A stretch of DNA of 64,000 nt from assembly GCA_016184005.1 (NCBI GenBank), contig JACPDL010000003.1:444974-508973 (forward strand). Direction: 5' to 3'. The translations under genes were made by a program, and so were the position numbers. The notes below the pieces were generated by a model. It was not told where the DNA came from and made no database searches. It worked only from the letters and a program-made list of their open reading frames with translations. Of the stretch, positions 7,406 to 15,683 are shown in pieces; positions within the stretch are counted from its first letter, which is position 1; the number at the start of each line of letters is the position of its first letter. Source of the stretch: Candidatus Aenigmatarchaeota archaeon (lineage in GTDB: Archaea > Aenigmatarchaeota > Aenigmatarchaeia > GW2011-AR5).

Positions 7406-8814
7406 TTCTTCCCATCCCTTGCTGCTGCTTCGAATGCAGCGGCTGTTTCTATCAGCTTTGATTCCTGGAGATGATCGGCCATCAAGTGCAAACCGACAGG
7501 AAGGCTGCTTATGAAGCCGCAGTTTATTGAGAGCTGCGGTATGCCTGCCACATTAGAAGGCACAGTCAAGACATCCATCCGGTAATTCTCGAGCGGCGTC
7601 AGCTTTGCAATATCAGAAAATTTAGGCGGCAGTATTGGCATCGTCGGCGCTGCCAGCACGTCGCATTTCTTGAACGCTTTCTTGAAATCATCAATTATCA
7701 TAGTGCGCACTTTCATTGCTTTCAGATAATACGCGTCGCGATAGCCTGACATTCTAGCGAAAGTACCGAGTATGATGCGCCTCTTTGCTTCCAGCCCAAA
7801 GCCGGCAGAGCGCACTTTGGAGAAATAATCGCTGAAGTTTCCTTCGATGTCCAGATGCAGGCCATAGCGCATGCCGCAGTATTTCGAAAGGTTTGTTGAG
7901 GCTTCTGCTGTCGCTATAATATAGTATGCTGCGAGAGCGTACCTGGTCATTGGCAAGGATATCTTTACGCTTTTCGCGCCAAGGCTTTCCAGTTTCTCTA
8001 TTGCTGACTCCACCTGCCTGATTATTTTTGGATCCACGCCGTCAAAATATTCCTTGGGGACGCCAATGCGCAGCCCTTTCAGGTCTTTTTTTGCCGCGGA
8101 TTTCGTGTAATCCTGTTTCTTGGTGTTCAATGACGTGCTGTCCATTGAATCATGGCCGCCAATATGAGAAAGCAAGAGCGCTGCATCGTGGACGCAGCGC
8201 GCCATAACGCCAATCTTGTCCAGGCTGTTTGCATAATCAATGAGGCCGTAACGCGAGACAAGGCCGTAAGTCGGCGTGAGTCCTACAACGCCGCAGAAAG
8301 CAGCAGGGCAGGAGATGCTGCCGCCTGTGCTCTCAGCCAGTGCTATATGAGGCATTTTCAGCGCTGCTGTGATGCCTGCAGCTCCGCCTGAAGAACCACC
8401 GCAGCTCCGCTGCGGGTCGTAGGGGTTCTTTGGCACGCCGTATGCGCTGTTCGTGGAGAATGTGCCAAATCCGAATTCGTCCTGATTTGTCTTCCCGAGC
8501 ACCCTTGCTCCAGACTCCTTTATTCTTGCGACGGCTGTCGCGTCGAAAGGCGGCATGTAGCCTTGCAGGATTTTCGAGCCGGCAGACGACTGCATGCCCT
8601 TCACGCATATGCAATCCTTGACAGAGACAGGCAAGCCGTACAATGGCACTTCTGCTGCAGCCCGCTGCCTGAAGTTCGCAACAAACTGGAAGAAATTATA
8701 AGTCTCGTTCAATGCGCTTGTCTTTTCTGTCACGGCTGAGCAAAAATCAGCGTAATTTATGCTGCCGTTTTTGCTTTCATCCATGAATTCTTTCACGGAA
8801 ATATTGTATTTCAT
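7402..8814 (-). CDS. gatA: Aspartyl/glutamyl-tRNA amidotransferase subunit A
   Basis: Amidase subunit of GatCAB, releasing ammonia from glutamine for the amidation done on subunit B. The amidase-signature triad Ser-cisSer-Lys is visible: Lys in PVSVKDCICV, the cis Ser in RSCGGSSGGAAG, and the nucleophile Ser in ESTGGSIS. The 470-residue length is normal for the family. It lies downstream of gatC, with a Nudix gene between them, and overlaps that Nudix gene and the GNAT gene by four bases each. Confidence 0.97.
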   Translation of the reverse strand: MKYNISVKEFMDESKNGSINYADFCSAVTEKTSALNETYNFFQFVANFRQRAAAEVPLYGLPVSVKDCICVKGMQSSAGSKILQGYMPPFDATAVARIKESGARVLGKTNQDEFGFGTFSTNSAYGVPKNPYDPQRSCGGSSGGAAGITAALKMPHIALAESTGGSISCPAAFCGVVGLTPTYGLVSRYGLIDYANSLDKIGVMARCVHDAALLLSHIGGHDSMDSTSLNTKKQDYTKSAAKKDLKGLRIGVPKEYFDGVDPKIIRQVESAIEKLESLGAKSVKISLPMTRYALAAYYIIATAEASTNLSKYCGMRYGLHLDIEGNFSDYFSKVRSAGFGLEAKRRIILGTFARMSGYRDAYYLKAMKVRTMIIDDFKKAFKKCDVLAAPTMPILPPKFSDIAKLTPLENYRMDVLTVPSNVAGIPQLSINCGFISSLPVGLHLMADHLQESKLIETAAAFEAAARDGKK

Positions 8815-9356
8815 GATATCAATCCCAAAGACTGCACTCCAAAAATGCCTGCGACAGAAGGTGCGGAGTTTATCTCTCCCTTTCTAACGAGCTCAAAGGC
8901 TTTCTTTAAGTCAATTTCAACAACTTCAAGAAATTCATTTTCATCTTCTTTCGCCTTTTCCTTGGCTGTCCTGAGGTTTGTTGCAAGGAACACAGTAGTT
9001 TTTGATGCAGACCTGCCGATAAGTGAATGATAATGAGCTATTTCCTTTATTTTTCCTGCTTTGTAGCCTGTTTCTTCCTCGAGTTCGCGCAGGGCTGCAA
9101 TCTTGGCCGTTTCGCCTTTGTCTACAGCCCCGGCCGGAACTTCAAGCGTGATTTCATCGAGAGCCGGTCGATATTGCTGGACAAATAATATTTTTCTGTC
9201 CTTTGTTACAGCAATAATGCCAACAAAATCAGGACATTCTAAGATTTCATAGTCAGTAATTCTCCCGTTATGAATTTTTAGCGTGTCTTTTCTCACAGCT
9301 ATACGGTTGCCGTTGAAAAGTTGCCTGGATTTGACCAGCTTCCATTTCTTGATCAT
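8811..9356 (-). CDS. Nudix hydrolase, ADP-ribose pyrophosphatase type
   Basis: Hydrolyses a nucleoside diphosphate linked to another group, most likely ADP-ribose. Of its 181 residues the Nudix box is clear: GAVDKGE, then AALRELEEETGYK. The preceding strands (ILFVQQYRPALDEITLEVPAG) match the ADPRase subgroup. The start is set at ATG 9356, which overlaps the gatC stop by one base (TGATG), rather than further upstream inside gatC. The gene sits between gatC and gatA, an unusual break in that trio. Confidence 0.9.
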   Translation of the reverse strand: MIKKWKLVKSRQLFNGNRIAVRKDTLKIHNGRITDYEILECPDFVGIIAVTKDRKILFVQQYRPALDEITLEVPAGAVDKGETAKIAALRELEEETGYKAGKIKEIAHYHSLIGRSASKTTVFLATNLRTAKEKAKEDENEFLEVVEIDLKKAFELVRKGEINSAPSVAGIFGVQSLGLIS

Positions 9357-9661
9357 CAAATCACCTTGGGCCCCCTGAAGAATCCTTTCTCCTTGTGCGC
9401 CGTGTTGTCCAACGCCTTTTCCTGCGGCAGGCATTCTTCCGGCTGGTCTTCGCGCAATACGTCTTTTATCTCCATTGGATGGAAGCTGGCTTCTTCGTTT
9501 GTCTTGATTTTGTCCAGTTCCTTGAAAGCAATAAGTACATCTGCAAGATCCTTCTGAAACTGCTTCACCTCGCTGTCTGAAAGCGTTATCTTTGCAATGC
9601 CTGCAACATGCCTGACTGTTTCCTGAGAAATCGCATCGGGTTTTTTGTCTTTTGCGGCCAT
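9356..9661 (-). CDS. gatC: Aspartyl/glutamyl-tRNA amidotransferase subunit C
   Basis: Small belt subunit that holds GatA and GatB together. The 101 residues include VRHVAGIAKITLSDSEV and the following FQKDLADVLIAFKELD, typical of GatC; the tail LREDQPEECL matches the segment that wraps GatA. ATG 9661 is chosen because the upstream extension is hydrophobic and would run through the promoter. A TATA-like box lies about 22-30 bases upstream, shared with the divergent glycosylase gene. It is the first gene of the seven-gene operon ending with gatB. Confidence 0.93.
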   Translation of the reverse strand: MAAKDKKPDAISQETVRHVAGIAKITLSDSEVKQFQKDLADVLIAFKELDKIKTNEEASFHPMEIKDVLREDQPEECLPQEKALDNTAHKEKGFFRGPKVI

Positions 9662-9682
9662 AAGGAAATAATCATAAAGAAA

Positions 9683-9692
9683 GTATAAAAAT
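9683..9692. promoter_or_regulatory. Shared TATA box between gatC and the uracil-DNA glycosylase gene
   Basis: The sequence GTATAAAAAT reads as a TATA box on both strands. It is about 20-30 bases from the gatC start at 9661 on one side and about 25-35 bases from the ATGs at 9712 and 9724 on the other. Such spacing fits archaeal promoters with very short or absent leaders. One bidirectional element could serve both transcription units. Confidence 0.5.
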
Positions 9693-9723
9693 TCGCCACA
9701 ACACTTATGGAATGGTATTCTCA

Positions 9724-10260
9724 ATGAAGAAGGACAGGATAGAGCAGCTTAACAGAAAGATCACAAAGACATTCCATAAGAAATACGGGAAGATCGTTTT
9801 TGGACACGGCAAAATAAATGCCCGAATCATGCTGATCGCAGAAGCACCGGGGAGGCAGGAAGAAATACACGGCAGGCCTTTCGTTGGCAGGGCAGGAAAA
9901 GTGCTGGACCACGCCTTGGCTAAAGCAAATATAGCTAGAAATGATGTTTACGTATCCAACACAATAAAATTCAGGCCTCCAAATAACAGGAAACCTAAAA
10001 GAACAGAAATCGAGGATTTTCTTCCTACGCTGCATGAGGAAATAGGCATAATAAAACCAAAGATAATCTGCCTGCTGGGCCTGACAGCAATAGAAGCCCT
10101 TCTTGGCAAAGGCTATACGATCAGAGACAACAACGGCAAAATCATAGAAAAGAACGGGATGCGGTATCTTATTTCTTACCACCCTGCAGCTATACTGAGA
10201 AACGCAACCCTGAAGCCTGCATTTGAGTTATCCATAAGCAAGCTGGAAGCATTCAGGTAA
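9724..10260 (+). CDS. Family 4-like uracil-DNA glycosylase lacking the iron-sulfur cysteines
   Basis: Removes uracil from DNA in the family 4 UDG fold. About 178 residues contain motif A (IAEAPGRQEE), the following GRPFVGRAGKVLD typical of family 4/5, and the C-terminal HPAA loop. Family 4 enzymes carry four cysteines for a 4Fe-4S cluster; here there is one Cys in the whole protein (IICLLG), and the usual KCRPP segment reads KFRPP. ATG 9724 gives the more usual start; ATG 9712 is in frame. Loss of the cluster is a direct sequence observation; retained activity is inferred from the intact motifs. Confidence 0.87.
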   Translation: MKKDRIEQLNRKITKTFHKKYGKIVFGHGKINARIMLIAEAPGRQEEIHGRPFVGRAGKVLDHALAKANIARNDVYVSNTIKFRPPNNRKPKRTEIEDFLPTLHEEIGIIKPKIICLLGLTAIEALLGKGYTIRDNNGKIIEKNGMRYLISYHPAAILRNATLKPAFELSISKLEAFR

Positions 10261-10291
10261 CTGTTTTAATCTTTGTTCTCGAGTTAATTCT

Positions 10292-11851
10292 ATGCAAAAC
10301 GTGCAAATTGGCAAAGAGGCTAATCCTGCTTACGATGAAATAATCGAAAAGATAAGGAACGGCCAGATCAAAAACAAGCAACAGCTCGAAAAAGTTAAAA
10401 CCCGTCTTGCCAAGAAATACGGCCTCATGAGGCTGCCAAAGAATGCAGAACTCATAGAATTTGCAAACGACAGCGAAATTTCAATACTCCTAAGGACAAA
10501 ACCCGTGAGAACTCTTTCTGGTGTTGCAAATATTTCGGTCATGTGGCTTCCTCAAGATTACAAAAATTCATGCCCTGCAAAGTGCGTCTATTGCCCGCAA
10601 GGCATAAGCGTCCCAAAAAGCTACACAGGCACAGAACCAACTACGATGCGCGCAATCATGTTTCATTTCGATCCGCGCCTGCAAGTAAGCAGCCGCCTGA
10701 GGCAATTTCATATTCTTGGCCACCCGACTGACAAGTGCGAGCTCATCGTAATGGGCGGCACATTCATGGCATGGCAGAAAGACAAAAGGGAAGCCTTCGT
10801 CAAAGGATGCTTTGATGCGTTCAATGGCTGCGAAAGCTCAAGCCTGGAAGAAGCACAAAAAATAAACGAAACCGCTGCGAACAGGTGCGTAGGCTTGACA
10901 ATAGAGACTAGGGCTGATTTCTGCAAGCCGCAGGACATGCTTTATCTTGGCTGCACCCGCGCAGAAATAGGCGTGCAGTCTACAGACAATAATATCCTAA
11001 GAATGATAAAACGCGGCCATAATGCGCAAAAAAACAAGGATGCCTTTGCGACCCTCCGGGAAGCCGGGCTGAAGGTTTGCGCTCACTGGATGCCAGGCCT
11101 TACGGGGCTCTATGGAAAAATTGATATAGAAAAAGAAATCCAGGGTTTCAAGGAATTATTCGAGAATCCTGATTACAAACCTGACGAGCTCAAGATATAT
11201 CCTGTATGGGTCATAGAAGATACCGAGCTGCATGAAATGTGGAAGCGCGGCGAATATGAAGCGCTGACTGCGGAAAAAGCTGCAGAACTTATAATAGAGC
11301 TGAAAAAACTGGTGCCGAAATACGTGAGAATAAAGAAGATGATGCGCGACATCTCGCACCACCAAGTAAAATCAGGCCCGGCTGTAACAAACCTGCGGCA
11401 ACTCATCAGGATGGATATGAAAAAGCGCGGACTAAGATGCATGTGCATACGCTGCAGGGAAGCCGGATTGCTAAAGAAAGAAAGCTATATGGAACCGCAG
11501 GACATTGGCTTGCAGGTGATCGAATACGATGCATCTGGCGGCCAAGAACTCTTCCTGGGCTTCGAGGATGCAAAACAGGGCATACTCATGGGCTTCCTGC
11601 GCCTTCGGATGGACGAAAGCATGACGGCAAAAATCCGCGAACTGCACGTATACGGTGAAATGGCAGAAATCGGGAAGGCAGGAACTGTGCAGCACTCGGG
11701 TTATGGCAAGAAGCTTCTAGCCAAAGCTGAAGAAATCGCCCAAAGCAACGGGAAAACAAAGATGCAAGTGACATCAGGCGTTGGTGCTCGCGAGTACTAC
11801 AGGAAACTAGGCTACCGGAAGGAAGGATTCTACATGACAAAACGAGTTTAG
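10292..11851 (+). CDS. elp3: Archaeal Elp3, tRNA U34 carboxymethyluridine synthase
   Basis: Radical SAM plus acetyltransferase enzyme that adds a carboxymethyl group to wobble U34 of tRNAs. Of its 519 residues, the radical-SAM cluster motif is CPAKCVYCPQG followed by the Elp3-specific PKSYTGTEPTTMRA. The C-terminal 150 residues are a GNAT domain ending in GVGAREYYRKLGYRKEGFYM. A zinc-like pair (CMCIRC) lies between the domains, as in Elp3. Two tRNAs with U34 in this window (Gln UUG, Pro UGG) are possible substrates. The next gene starts on the base after its stop codon. Confidence 0.95.
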   Translation: MQNVQIGKEANPAYDEIIEKIRNGQIKNKQQLEKVKTRLAKKYGLMRLPKNAELIEFANDSEISILLRTKPVRTLSGVANISVMWLPQDYKNSCPAKCVYCPQGISVPKSYTGTEPTTMRAIMFHFDPRLQVSSRLRQFHILGHPTDKCELIVMGGTFMAWQKDKREAFVKGCFDAFNGCESSSLEEAQKINETAANRCVGLTIETRADFCKPQDMLYLGCTRAEIGVQSTDNNILRMIKRGHNAQKNKDAFATLREAGLKVCAHWMPGLTGLYGKIDIEKEIQGFKELFENPDYKPDELKIYPVWVIEDTELHEMWKRGEYEALTAEKAAELIIELKKLVPKYVRIKKMMRDISHHQVKSGPAVTNLRQLIRMDMKKRGLRCMCIRCREAGLLKKESYMEPQDIGLQVIEYDASGGQELFLGFEDAKQGILMGFLRLRMDESMTAKIRELHVYGEMAEIGKAGTVQHSGYGKKLLAKAEEIAQSNGKTKMQVTSGVGAREYYRKLGYRKEGFYMTKRV

Positions 11852-12559
11852 ATGGATATGAAGCAAGAGAAATTAGCTGATAATTATTCACAAAATGTAG
11901 CAAGCAAATATTCAAGAATGCAAAACAATAGAATAAAAATTGACATATCTCCTTTCCAAACAATCAAAAAATTGGGCATCAAAGACAAAACAATATTAGA
12001 CTTCGGGTGTGGAGACGGAAGTTATTCAAAAAAGTTTATAGAAGAAAGAGCGAAAAAGGTTATTGGTATAGACAACAGTTCTTCAATGATTCAGATTGCA
12101 AAAGTGAAGCATAGTGATCCGAGTATAGAATACTTTAAACAAGACGGTGCCAAACTGCTGTTGCCTAAGAACTCTTTCGACTTGGTTTTTGCAAGTTACG
12201 TTCTCCAGAATTTTAAAAATGCGACAGTTCCGTTGAAGCAAATATACAAAGTACTGAAACAAGGAGGATATTTAGTTGCTATTGTCCCGATAACCTTATT
12301 GAAGCCGAAAAATGAAAAACTAGCAAATACTATTATCAAAATATGCATTGAAAAGAAAATTACAATCAATGTTTACATCAAGACGGACAAAGAGCTACAA
12401 TCAAACATTAAAAAAGCAGGATTTTCAATAGAGAAAGTGAAAAAAGAAGATAATCCGCTTGCAGAAGTTGAGGGCAAATATAAATCCAAAATCAAAGCAT
12501 ATAAGTCTAATATATACGTGGCTCAGAAACCTGCTAAAGAAGGAATATATCACCACTGA
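11852..12559 (+). CDS. Class I SAM-dependent methyltransferase, UbiE-like
   Basis: A 235-residue methyltransferase. Motif I is ILDFGCGDGSY, the acidic ribose-binding strand is VIGIDNSS, and a motif IV-like segment is SFDLVFASYVLQNF followed by LKQGGYLVAIVP. The substrate is not readable. The ATG follows the elp3 stop with no gap, so they are probably co-transcribed. Codon use is much more AT-rich and Lys/Asn-rich than elp3, which suggests a different origin. Confidence 0.85.
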   Translation: MDMKQEKLADNYSQNVASKYSRMQNNRIKIDISPFQTIKKLGIKDKTILDFGCGDGSYSKKFIEERAKKVIGIDNSSSMIQIAKVKHSDPSIEYFKQDGAKLLLPKNSFDLVFASYVLQNFKNATVPLKQIYKVLKQGGYLVAIVPITLLKPKNEKLANTIIKICIEKKITINVYIKTDKELQSNIKKAGFSIEKVKKEDNPLAEVEGKYKSKIKAYKSNIYVAQKPAKEGIYHH

Positions 12560-12574
12560 ATCTGTAATTTATGC

Positions 12575-13186
12575 CTAGAAATATTTACCAGGATTGAATC
12601 TTCTTAGTGCCTGCAAGTAAGCTGAATAACTGTCAACACGTTGCCAGAATTCAGGATTCACTTCAGTTCTGCCAAAATGGATATTGACTTCTTCTATTAA
12701 GCTAACGACATTGTCTGATCCATGTATTGCGTTATACTGAACTGCTACTTTTCTTTCACCGTATTTTCCTGCGGCACATCTGCCTCTAATAGTGTTTTTT
12801 CCGGCTGCCTCAGGATCTGTAGCACCAACAATTTCACGAAAGCTATTTATTGCATCTGATCCTGTCAGTATAAACTGCCTTGTCGGACCTTCTGTTACTG
12901 TTCTAATAAGATCATCAAAGAATATCCTTTCTCTGTGCGCCTTATAATGCCTTTCAGCTTCATCTCTTGTGACTCTACGCTCCTTCTCACAGATAACAAC
13001 CAACGGCATGTCTCTTTCTCTGCTTAAGCTTTCGATGTCGCTCATTATTTCTCTCCAGTAATGGTAAGCATGCGGTTTTACAAGTCCAAAGGTATAAACA
13101 GGGGAAGTAGTTTCGCCTGTAATATCACGAACAGAGCCATCTGTATAAATCAAGAGCGGCGGTTTGCGTTTTGATCTTTCCTTCAT
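12575..13186 (-). CDS. Nucleoside diphosphate kinase-like protein
   Basis: Transfers the terminal phosphate between nucleotides through a phospho-histidine. The active-site segment NAIHGSD is intact, as are FILTGSDAIN and FREIVGATDPEAAGKNTIRG. Differences from standard NDK: the N-terminal KPDA motif reads KPHA, about 30 extra residues precede it, and a short insert (CAAGKYGERK) separates the GTIR segment from the active site. At 203 residues it is longer than the usual 135-150. It diverges from a hypothetical gene at 13252. The NDK fold is firm; normal activity is likely but not certain. Confidence 0.82.
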   Translation of the reverse strand: MKERSKRKPPLLIYTDGSVRDITGETTSPVYTFGLVKPHAYHYWREIMSDIESLSRERDMPLVVICEKERRVTRDEAERHYKAHRERIFFDDLIRTVTEGPTRQFILTGSDAINSFREIVGATDPEAAGKNTIRGRCAAGKYGERKVAVQYNAIHGSDNVVSLIEEVNIHFGRTEVNPEFWQRVDSYSAYLQALRRFNPGKYF

Positions 13187-13251
13187 ATATCTGGCTATAA
13201 CACAAACACTTTTAAAGGTTTTTATAACTAAAGAGTAAGGAAAGAGTTCAT

Positions 13252-13743
13252 ATGGAAGCTATGGCAGTCAGATCATGTGATTTGGTTAGTTCTCTTAGAA
13301 GTCTTCAGCCACGAATTCACGGAACACCGCTTTATAGACCTTTGACCGCTAGAAATTTACCGACTTATGAAACAGGAGAAACTTTGATGCCGTATGAAGA
13401 AGTCGATCTTCTTTTTAGCGGTGTTATATTTTATTTTGATCCAGCATGCGTAAACAGACAAGCAAAAATAGTTGTTGTATCTTCTTTAGAAAAACTATCA
13501 AAAGGTAGGAAAGTTGTAGATACTAGAAGTCCAGGTTATGAAACTGAATTCAAAGAACAGCTCGAAAGAGAAAGAGGAACAGGACAATTTTCGTGCTGGG
13601 ATATTTGGCAAAGAGTTACGCAAAATGATACTATAGCCACAAAAGGCCCAGTTACTCCAGAAAATCCGAGAGGTTTAGAGATATATGTCGCAAGACTTCC
13701 TGTAACAATGGAAGATCTATTTTTTGACATTAAAGTTGAATAA
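13252..13743 (+). CDS. Protein of unknown function
   Basis: A 163-residue soluble protein with no recognised domain. It has a hydrophobic strand (LLFSGVIFYFDPAC), a basic KIVVVSSLEKLSKGRK segment, and an aromatic centre (FSCWDIWQRV). Codon choice is AGA/GGA- and T-rich. It diverges from the NDK gene with 65 bases between starts, room for a shared promoter, and converges on the dehydrogenase gene. Confidence 0.65.
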   Translation: MEAMAVRSCDLVSSLRSLQPRIHGTPLYRPLTARNLPTYETGETLMPYEEVDLLFSGVIFYFDPACVNRQAKIVVVSSLEKLSKGRKVVDTRSPGYETEFKEQLERERGTGQFSCWDIWQRVTQNDTIATKGPVTPENPRGLEIYVARLPVTMEDLFFDIKVE

Positions 13744-13747
13744 AATT

Positions 13748-14653
13748 TTATACTTTTTCAAACTTTATTCCTGCGTTCCTTTCTAACAACTTTACTATGG
13801 ATACAAAATCTTCTTCTTGCCAGCCATTTTCCATTGCCTGCTGGAAGACACTCAGGAGTTTTTTGCTTAGAGGGAGATCTAATCCTATTTTGTTTATTTC
13901 CTGCATTGCCAGATTCACATCTTTGTTCATCAACTCAAGCTTGAAAGAAGGGGAGAAATCTCTTCTGAGTATAGAGGGCATCTTTGCAAATCCAACTCCG
14001 CTTTTTGCTCCAGAATTTTCAAATATTTCCAGCATCTTTTCCAGAGGCACGCCATTTTTTACACCCAGCATAATTCCTTCTAGGTGGCTTTGAAGCATCA
14101 AAGATTGTGCAAGATTCAGGGCAATCTTGGCTTTCTGGCCATGACCGCTGGCGCCACAATAAACAACTCTTTTTCCCATCGCATTGAAAATGTTCATACG
14201 TTGGTCAACAATATCTTTCTTACCACCAACCATGAACATTAAAGTTCCGTTCTCGGCGCCTGTTTTTCCGCCTGTTATCGGTGCATCAATAAACTCCACG
14301 CCAATTGCATAACATTCCTGCATTATTTTTTCAGTCAAATCAACTGATGTAGTGCCTGAATCAATCAATATTTTGTTTTTATTGAGCGCCTTGAATACCC
14401 CATTTTCTGAGAATAGGACATCTTTCAGAGCAGCGTCGTTTGATACGCACGTTATGATTACATCTGATTGATCAGCAGCTTCCCGTGGAGAATTCATAAC
14501 AACAAGATTTTCGTGCTTTATGTTATCCAGTTTCTCTTTTGTTCTGTTGTACGCATATATACGAAAACCTGCTTTAAACAGGTTCTGGACCATGCCTTTT
14601 CCCATTGTACCTATTCCAATGAAACCTATTTTGACAGGCTGCAAAATTTTCAC
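13748..14653 (-). CDS. Beta-hydroxyacid dehydrogenase (3-hydroxyisobutyrate dehydrogenase family)
   Basis: NAD(P)-dependent dehydrogenase of 301 residues. The Rossmann motif is IGFIGIGTMGKGMVQNL, the substrate motif is FIDAPITGGKTGAENGTL, and the catalytic Lys lies in GHGQKAKIALNLAQS, the family order. YNRTKEK after the second strand (Arg at the ribose-2'-phosphate position) favours NADP over NAD. Substrates in this family include glyoxylate, succinic semialdehyde and hydroxyisobutyrate; no neighbour narrows the choice. Confidence 0.92.
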   Translation of the reverse strand: MKILQPVKIGFIGIGTMGKGMVQNLFKAGFRIYAYNRTKEKLDNIKHENLVVMNSPREAADQSDVIITCVSNDAALKDVLFSENGVFKALNKNKILIDSGTTSVDLTEKIMQECYAIGVEFIDAPITGGKTGAENGTLMFMVGGKKDIVDQRMNIFNAMGKRVVYCGASGHGQKAKIALNLAQSLMLQSHLEGIMLGVKNGVPLEKMLEIFENSGAKSGVGFAKMPSILRRDFSPSFKLELMNKDVNLAMQEINKIGLDLPLSKKLLSVFQQAMENGWQEEDFVSIVKLLERNAGIKFEKV

Positions 14654-14744
14654 CTTTTAACATCAGAGTTCAAACCTTTAAGTCCTTTCCACGACAAATT
14701 TATTTAGATATTTTGTTTGTTCTTGACGCAGAAAGGTGTTGTCT

Positions 14745-14969
14745 ATGGCACTCGAGGAACAGATGCGCGTTGAAGTCAGGCGCCTTGAAAAAGAGATCGT
14801 TCTCATTGACGAAGAGCTTGCAAGGCTTTACAAAAGGATAGAGCATGCTCTGGCGCTGAGAAAGAAAAAAGGGCATGATCTGCAGATTCTAAGGGAAAAC
14901 TTTGGCGAGCCTGAAAAAGATATGGAAATAAAACTCAGCTTGGCAAACATACTGAAGGAAAAGATATAA
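14745..14969 (+). CDS. Short coiled-coil protein
   Basis: A 74-residue, highly charged and almost wholly helical protein (EVRRLEKEIVLIDEELARL), with heptad spacing through residues 5-55. It is not assigned to a family. ATG 14745 is preferred because a GAAAGGTG ribosome-binding site lies six bases before it; an in-frame GTG at 14736 would sit inside that site. It converges on the VTT protein gene with three bases between stops. Confidence 0.7.
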   Translation: MALEEQMRVEVRRLEKEIVLIDEELARLYKRIEHALALRKKKGHDLQILRENFGEPEKDMEIKLSLANILKEKI

Positions 14970-14972
14970 GCG

Positions 14973-15677
14973 TTATTTCTTTCCGCGGAGTTTGTTTACG
15001 TGTTTTCTTACATGCCTGCCCACATGATGATCCATGTGCCTTACGATATGCTTGCGGTGTTTGTACAGGAAGTAAGCGGCGATAAGCATCATAGAGGCAA
15101 GGAAGATGTTCTCCATGAATGTAAAGCTGCCTGCCACGCTTAAGTATGCAGAGCCGAAATACCACCCCAAGAAAGATAGCACAAATATGCGCGGTATAGA
15201 CCCGATGAAAGTTGCTATAGCATATTTCTTAATGTCAAGGCGCAAAGCACCTGCAAGGAAAGACACTGGCGACGTTGGAAACACAGGAACTGCGCGCAGG
15301 ACAGCTATGCTCAACCAGACCTTCCTGCCCTTCCCTAGCTTTTTGCTGGACTTCTGCACATCATTCCAGTTAAAGTCTACAAAACGGCCAAAACGCTGCA
15401 GCAAAGGCTTGCCTCCAAAATAGCCGATACCGTAAACAAAGAAAGAACCGACAACCGTCCCTAGTGATCCGGGGACAACAATTGTAAAGAATATCATTGG
15501 CAGCGCACTTGAAAGAGGGATACCTGTAGGTATCAGCAAGGCGCCGGCTCCCATGATAACAAGCGGCGATGGTATGGGAACAATGACTTCTTCCAGAACA
15601 ACGCCGATGAAAACGCTTATTGGGCCATAGGCTTTTATCAGCTCAAACAGCCAAACAGCAATTTCCTCGAAAGCCAT
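14973..15677 (-). CDS. VTT/DedA-family membrane protein
   Basis: A 234-residue membrane protein with about five hydrophobic segments. The VTT/SNARE-associated core is visible: LEEVIVPIPSPLVIMGAGAL, GSLGTVVGSFFVYGIGYFGG, and the arginine motif LRAVPVFPTSPVSFLAGALR. DedA-type proteins act as lipid scramblases or proton-coupled transporters. The tail is unusually rich in His, Arg and Lys (HRKHIVRHMDHHVGRHVRKH), perhaps for metal or lipid head-group contact. It starts six bases after the thrS stop, so the two are probably co-transcribed. Confidence 0.88.
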   Translation of the reverse strand: MAFEEIAVWLFELIKAYGPISVFIGVVLEEVIVPIPSPLVIMGAGALLIPTGIPLSSALPMIFFTIVVPGSLGTVVGSFFVYGIGYFGGKPLLQRFGRFVDFNWNDVQKSSKKLGKGRKVWLSIAVLRAVPVFPTSPVSFLAGALRLDIKKYAIATFIGSIPRIFVLSFLGWYFGSAYLSVAGSFTFMENIFLASMMLIAAYFLYKHRKHIVRHMDHHVGRHVRKHVNKLRGKK

Positions 15678-15683
15678 CTAAAA

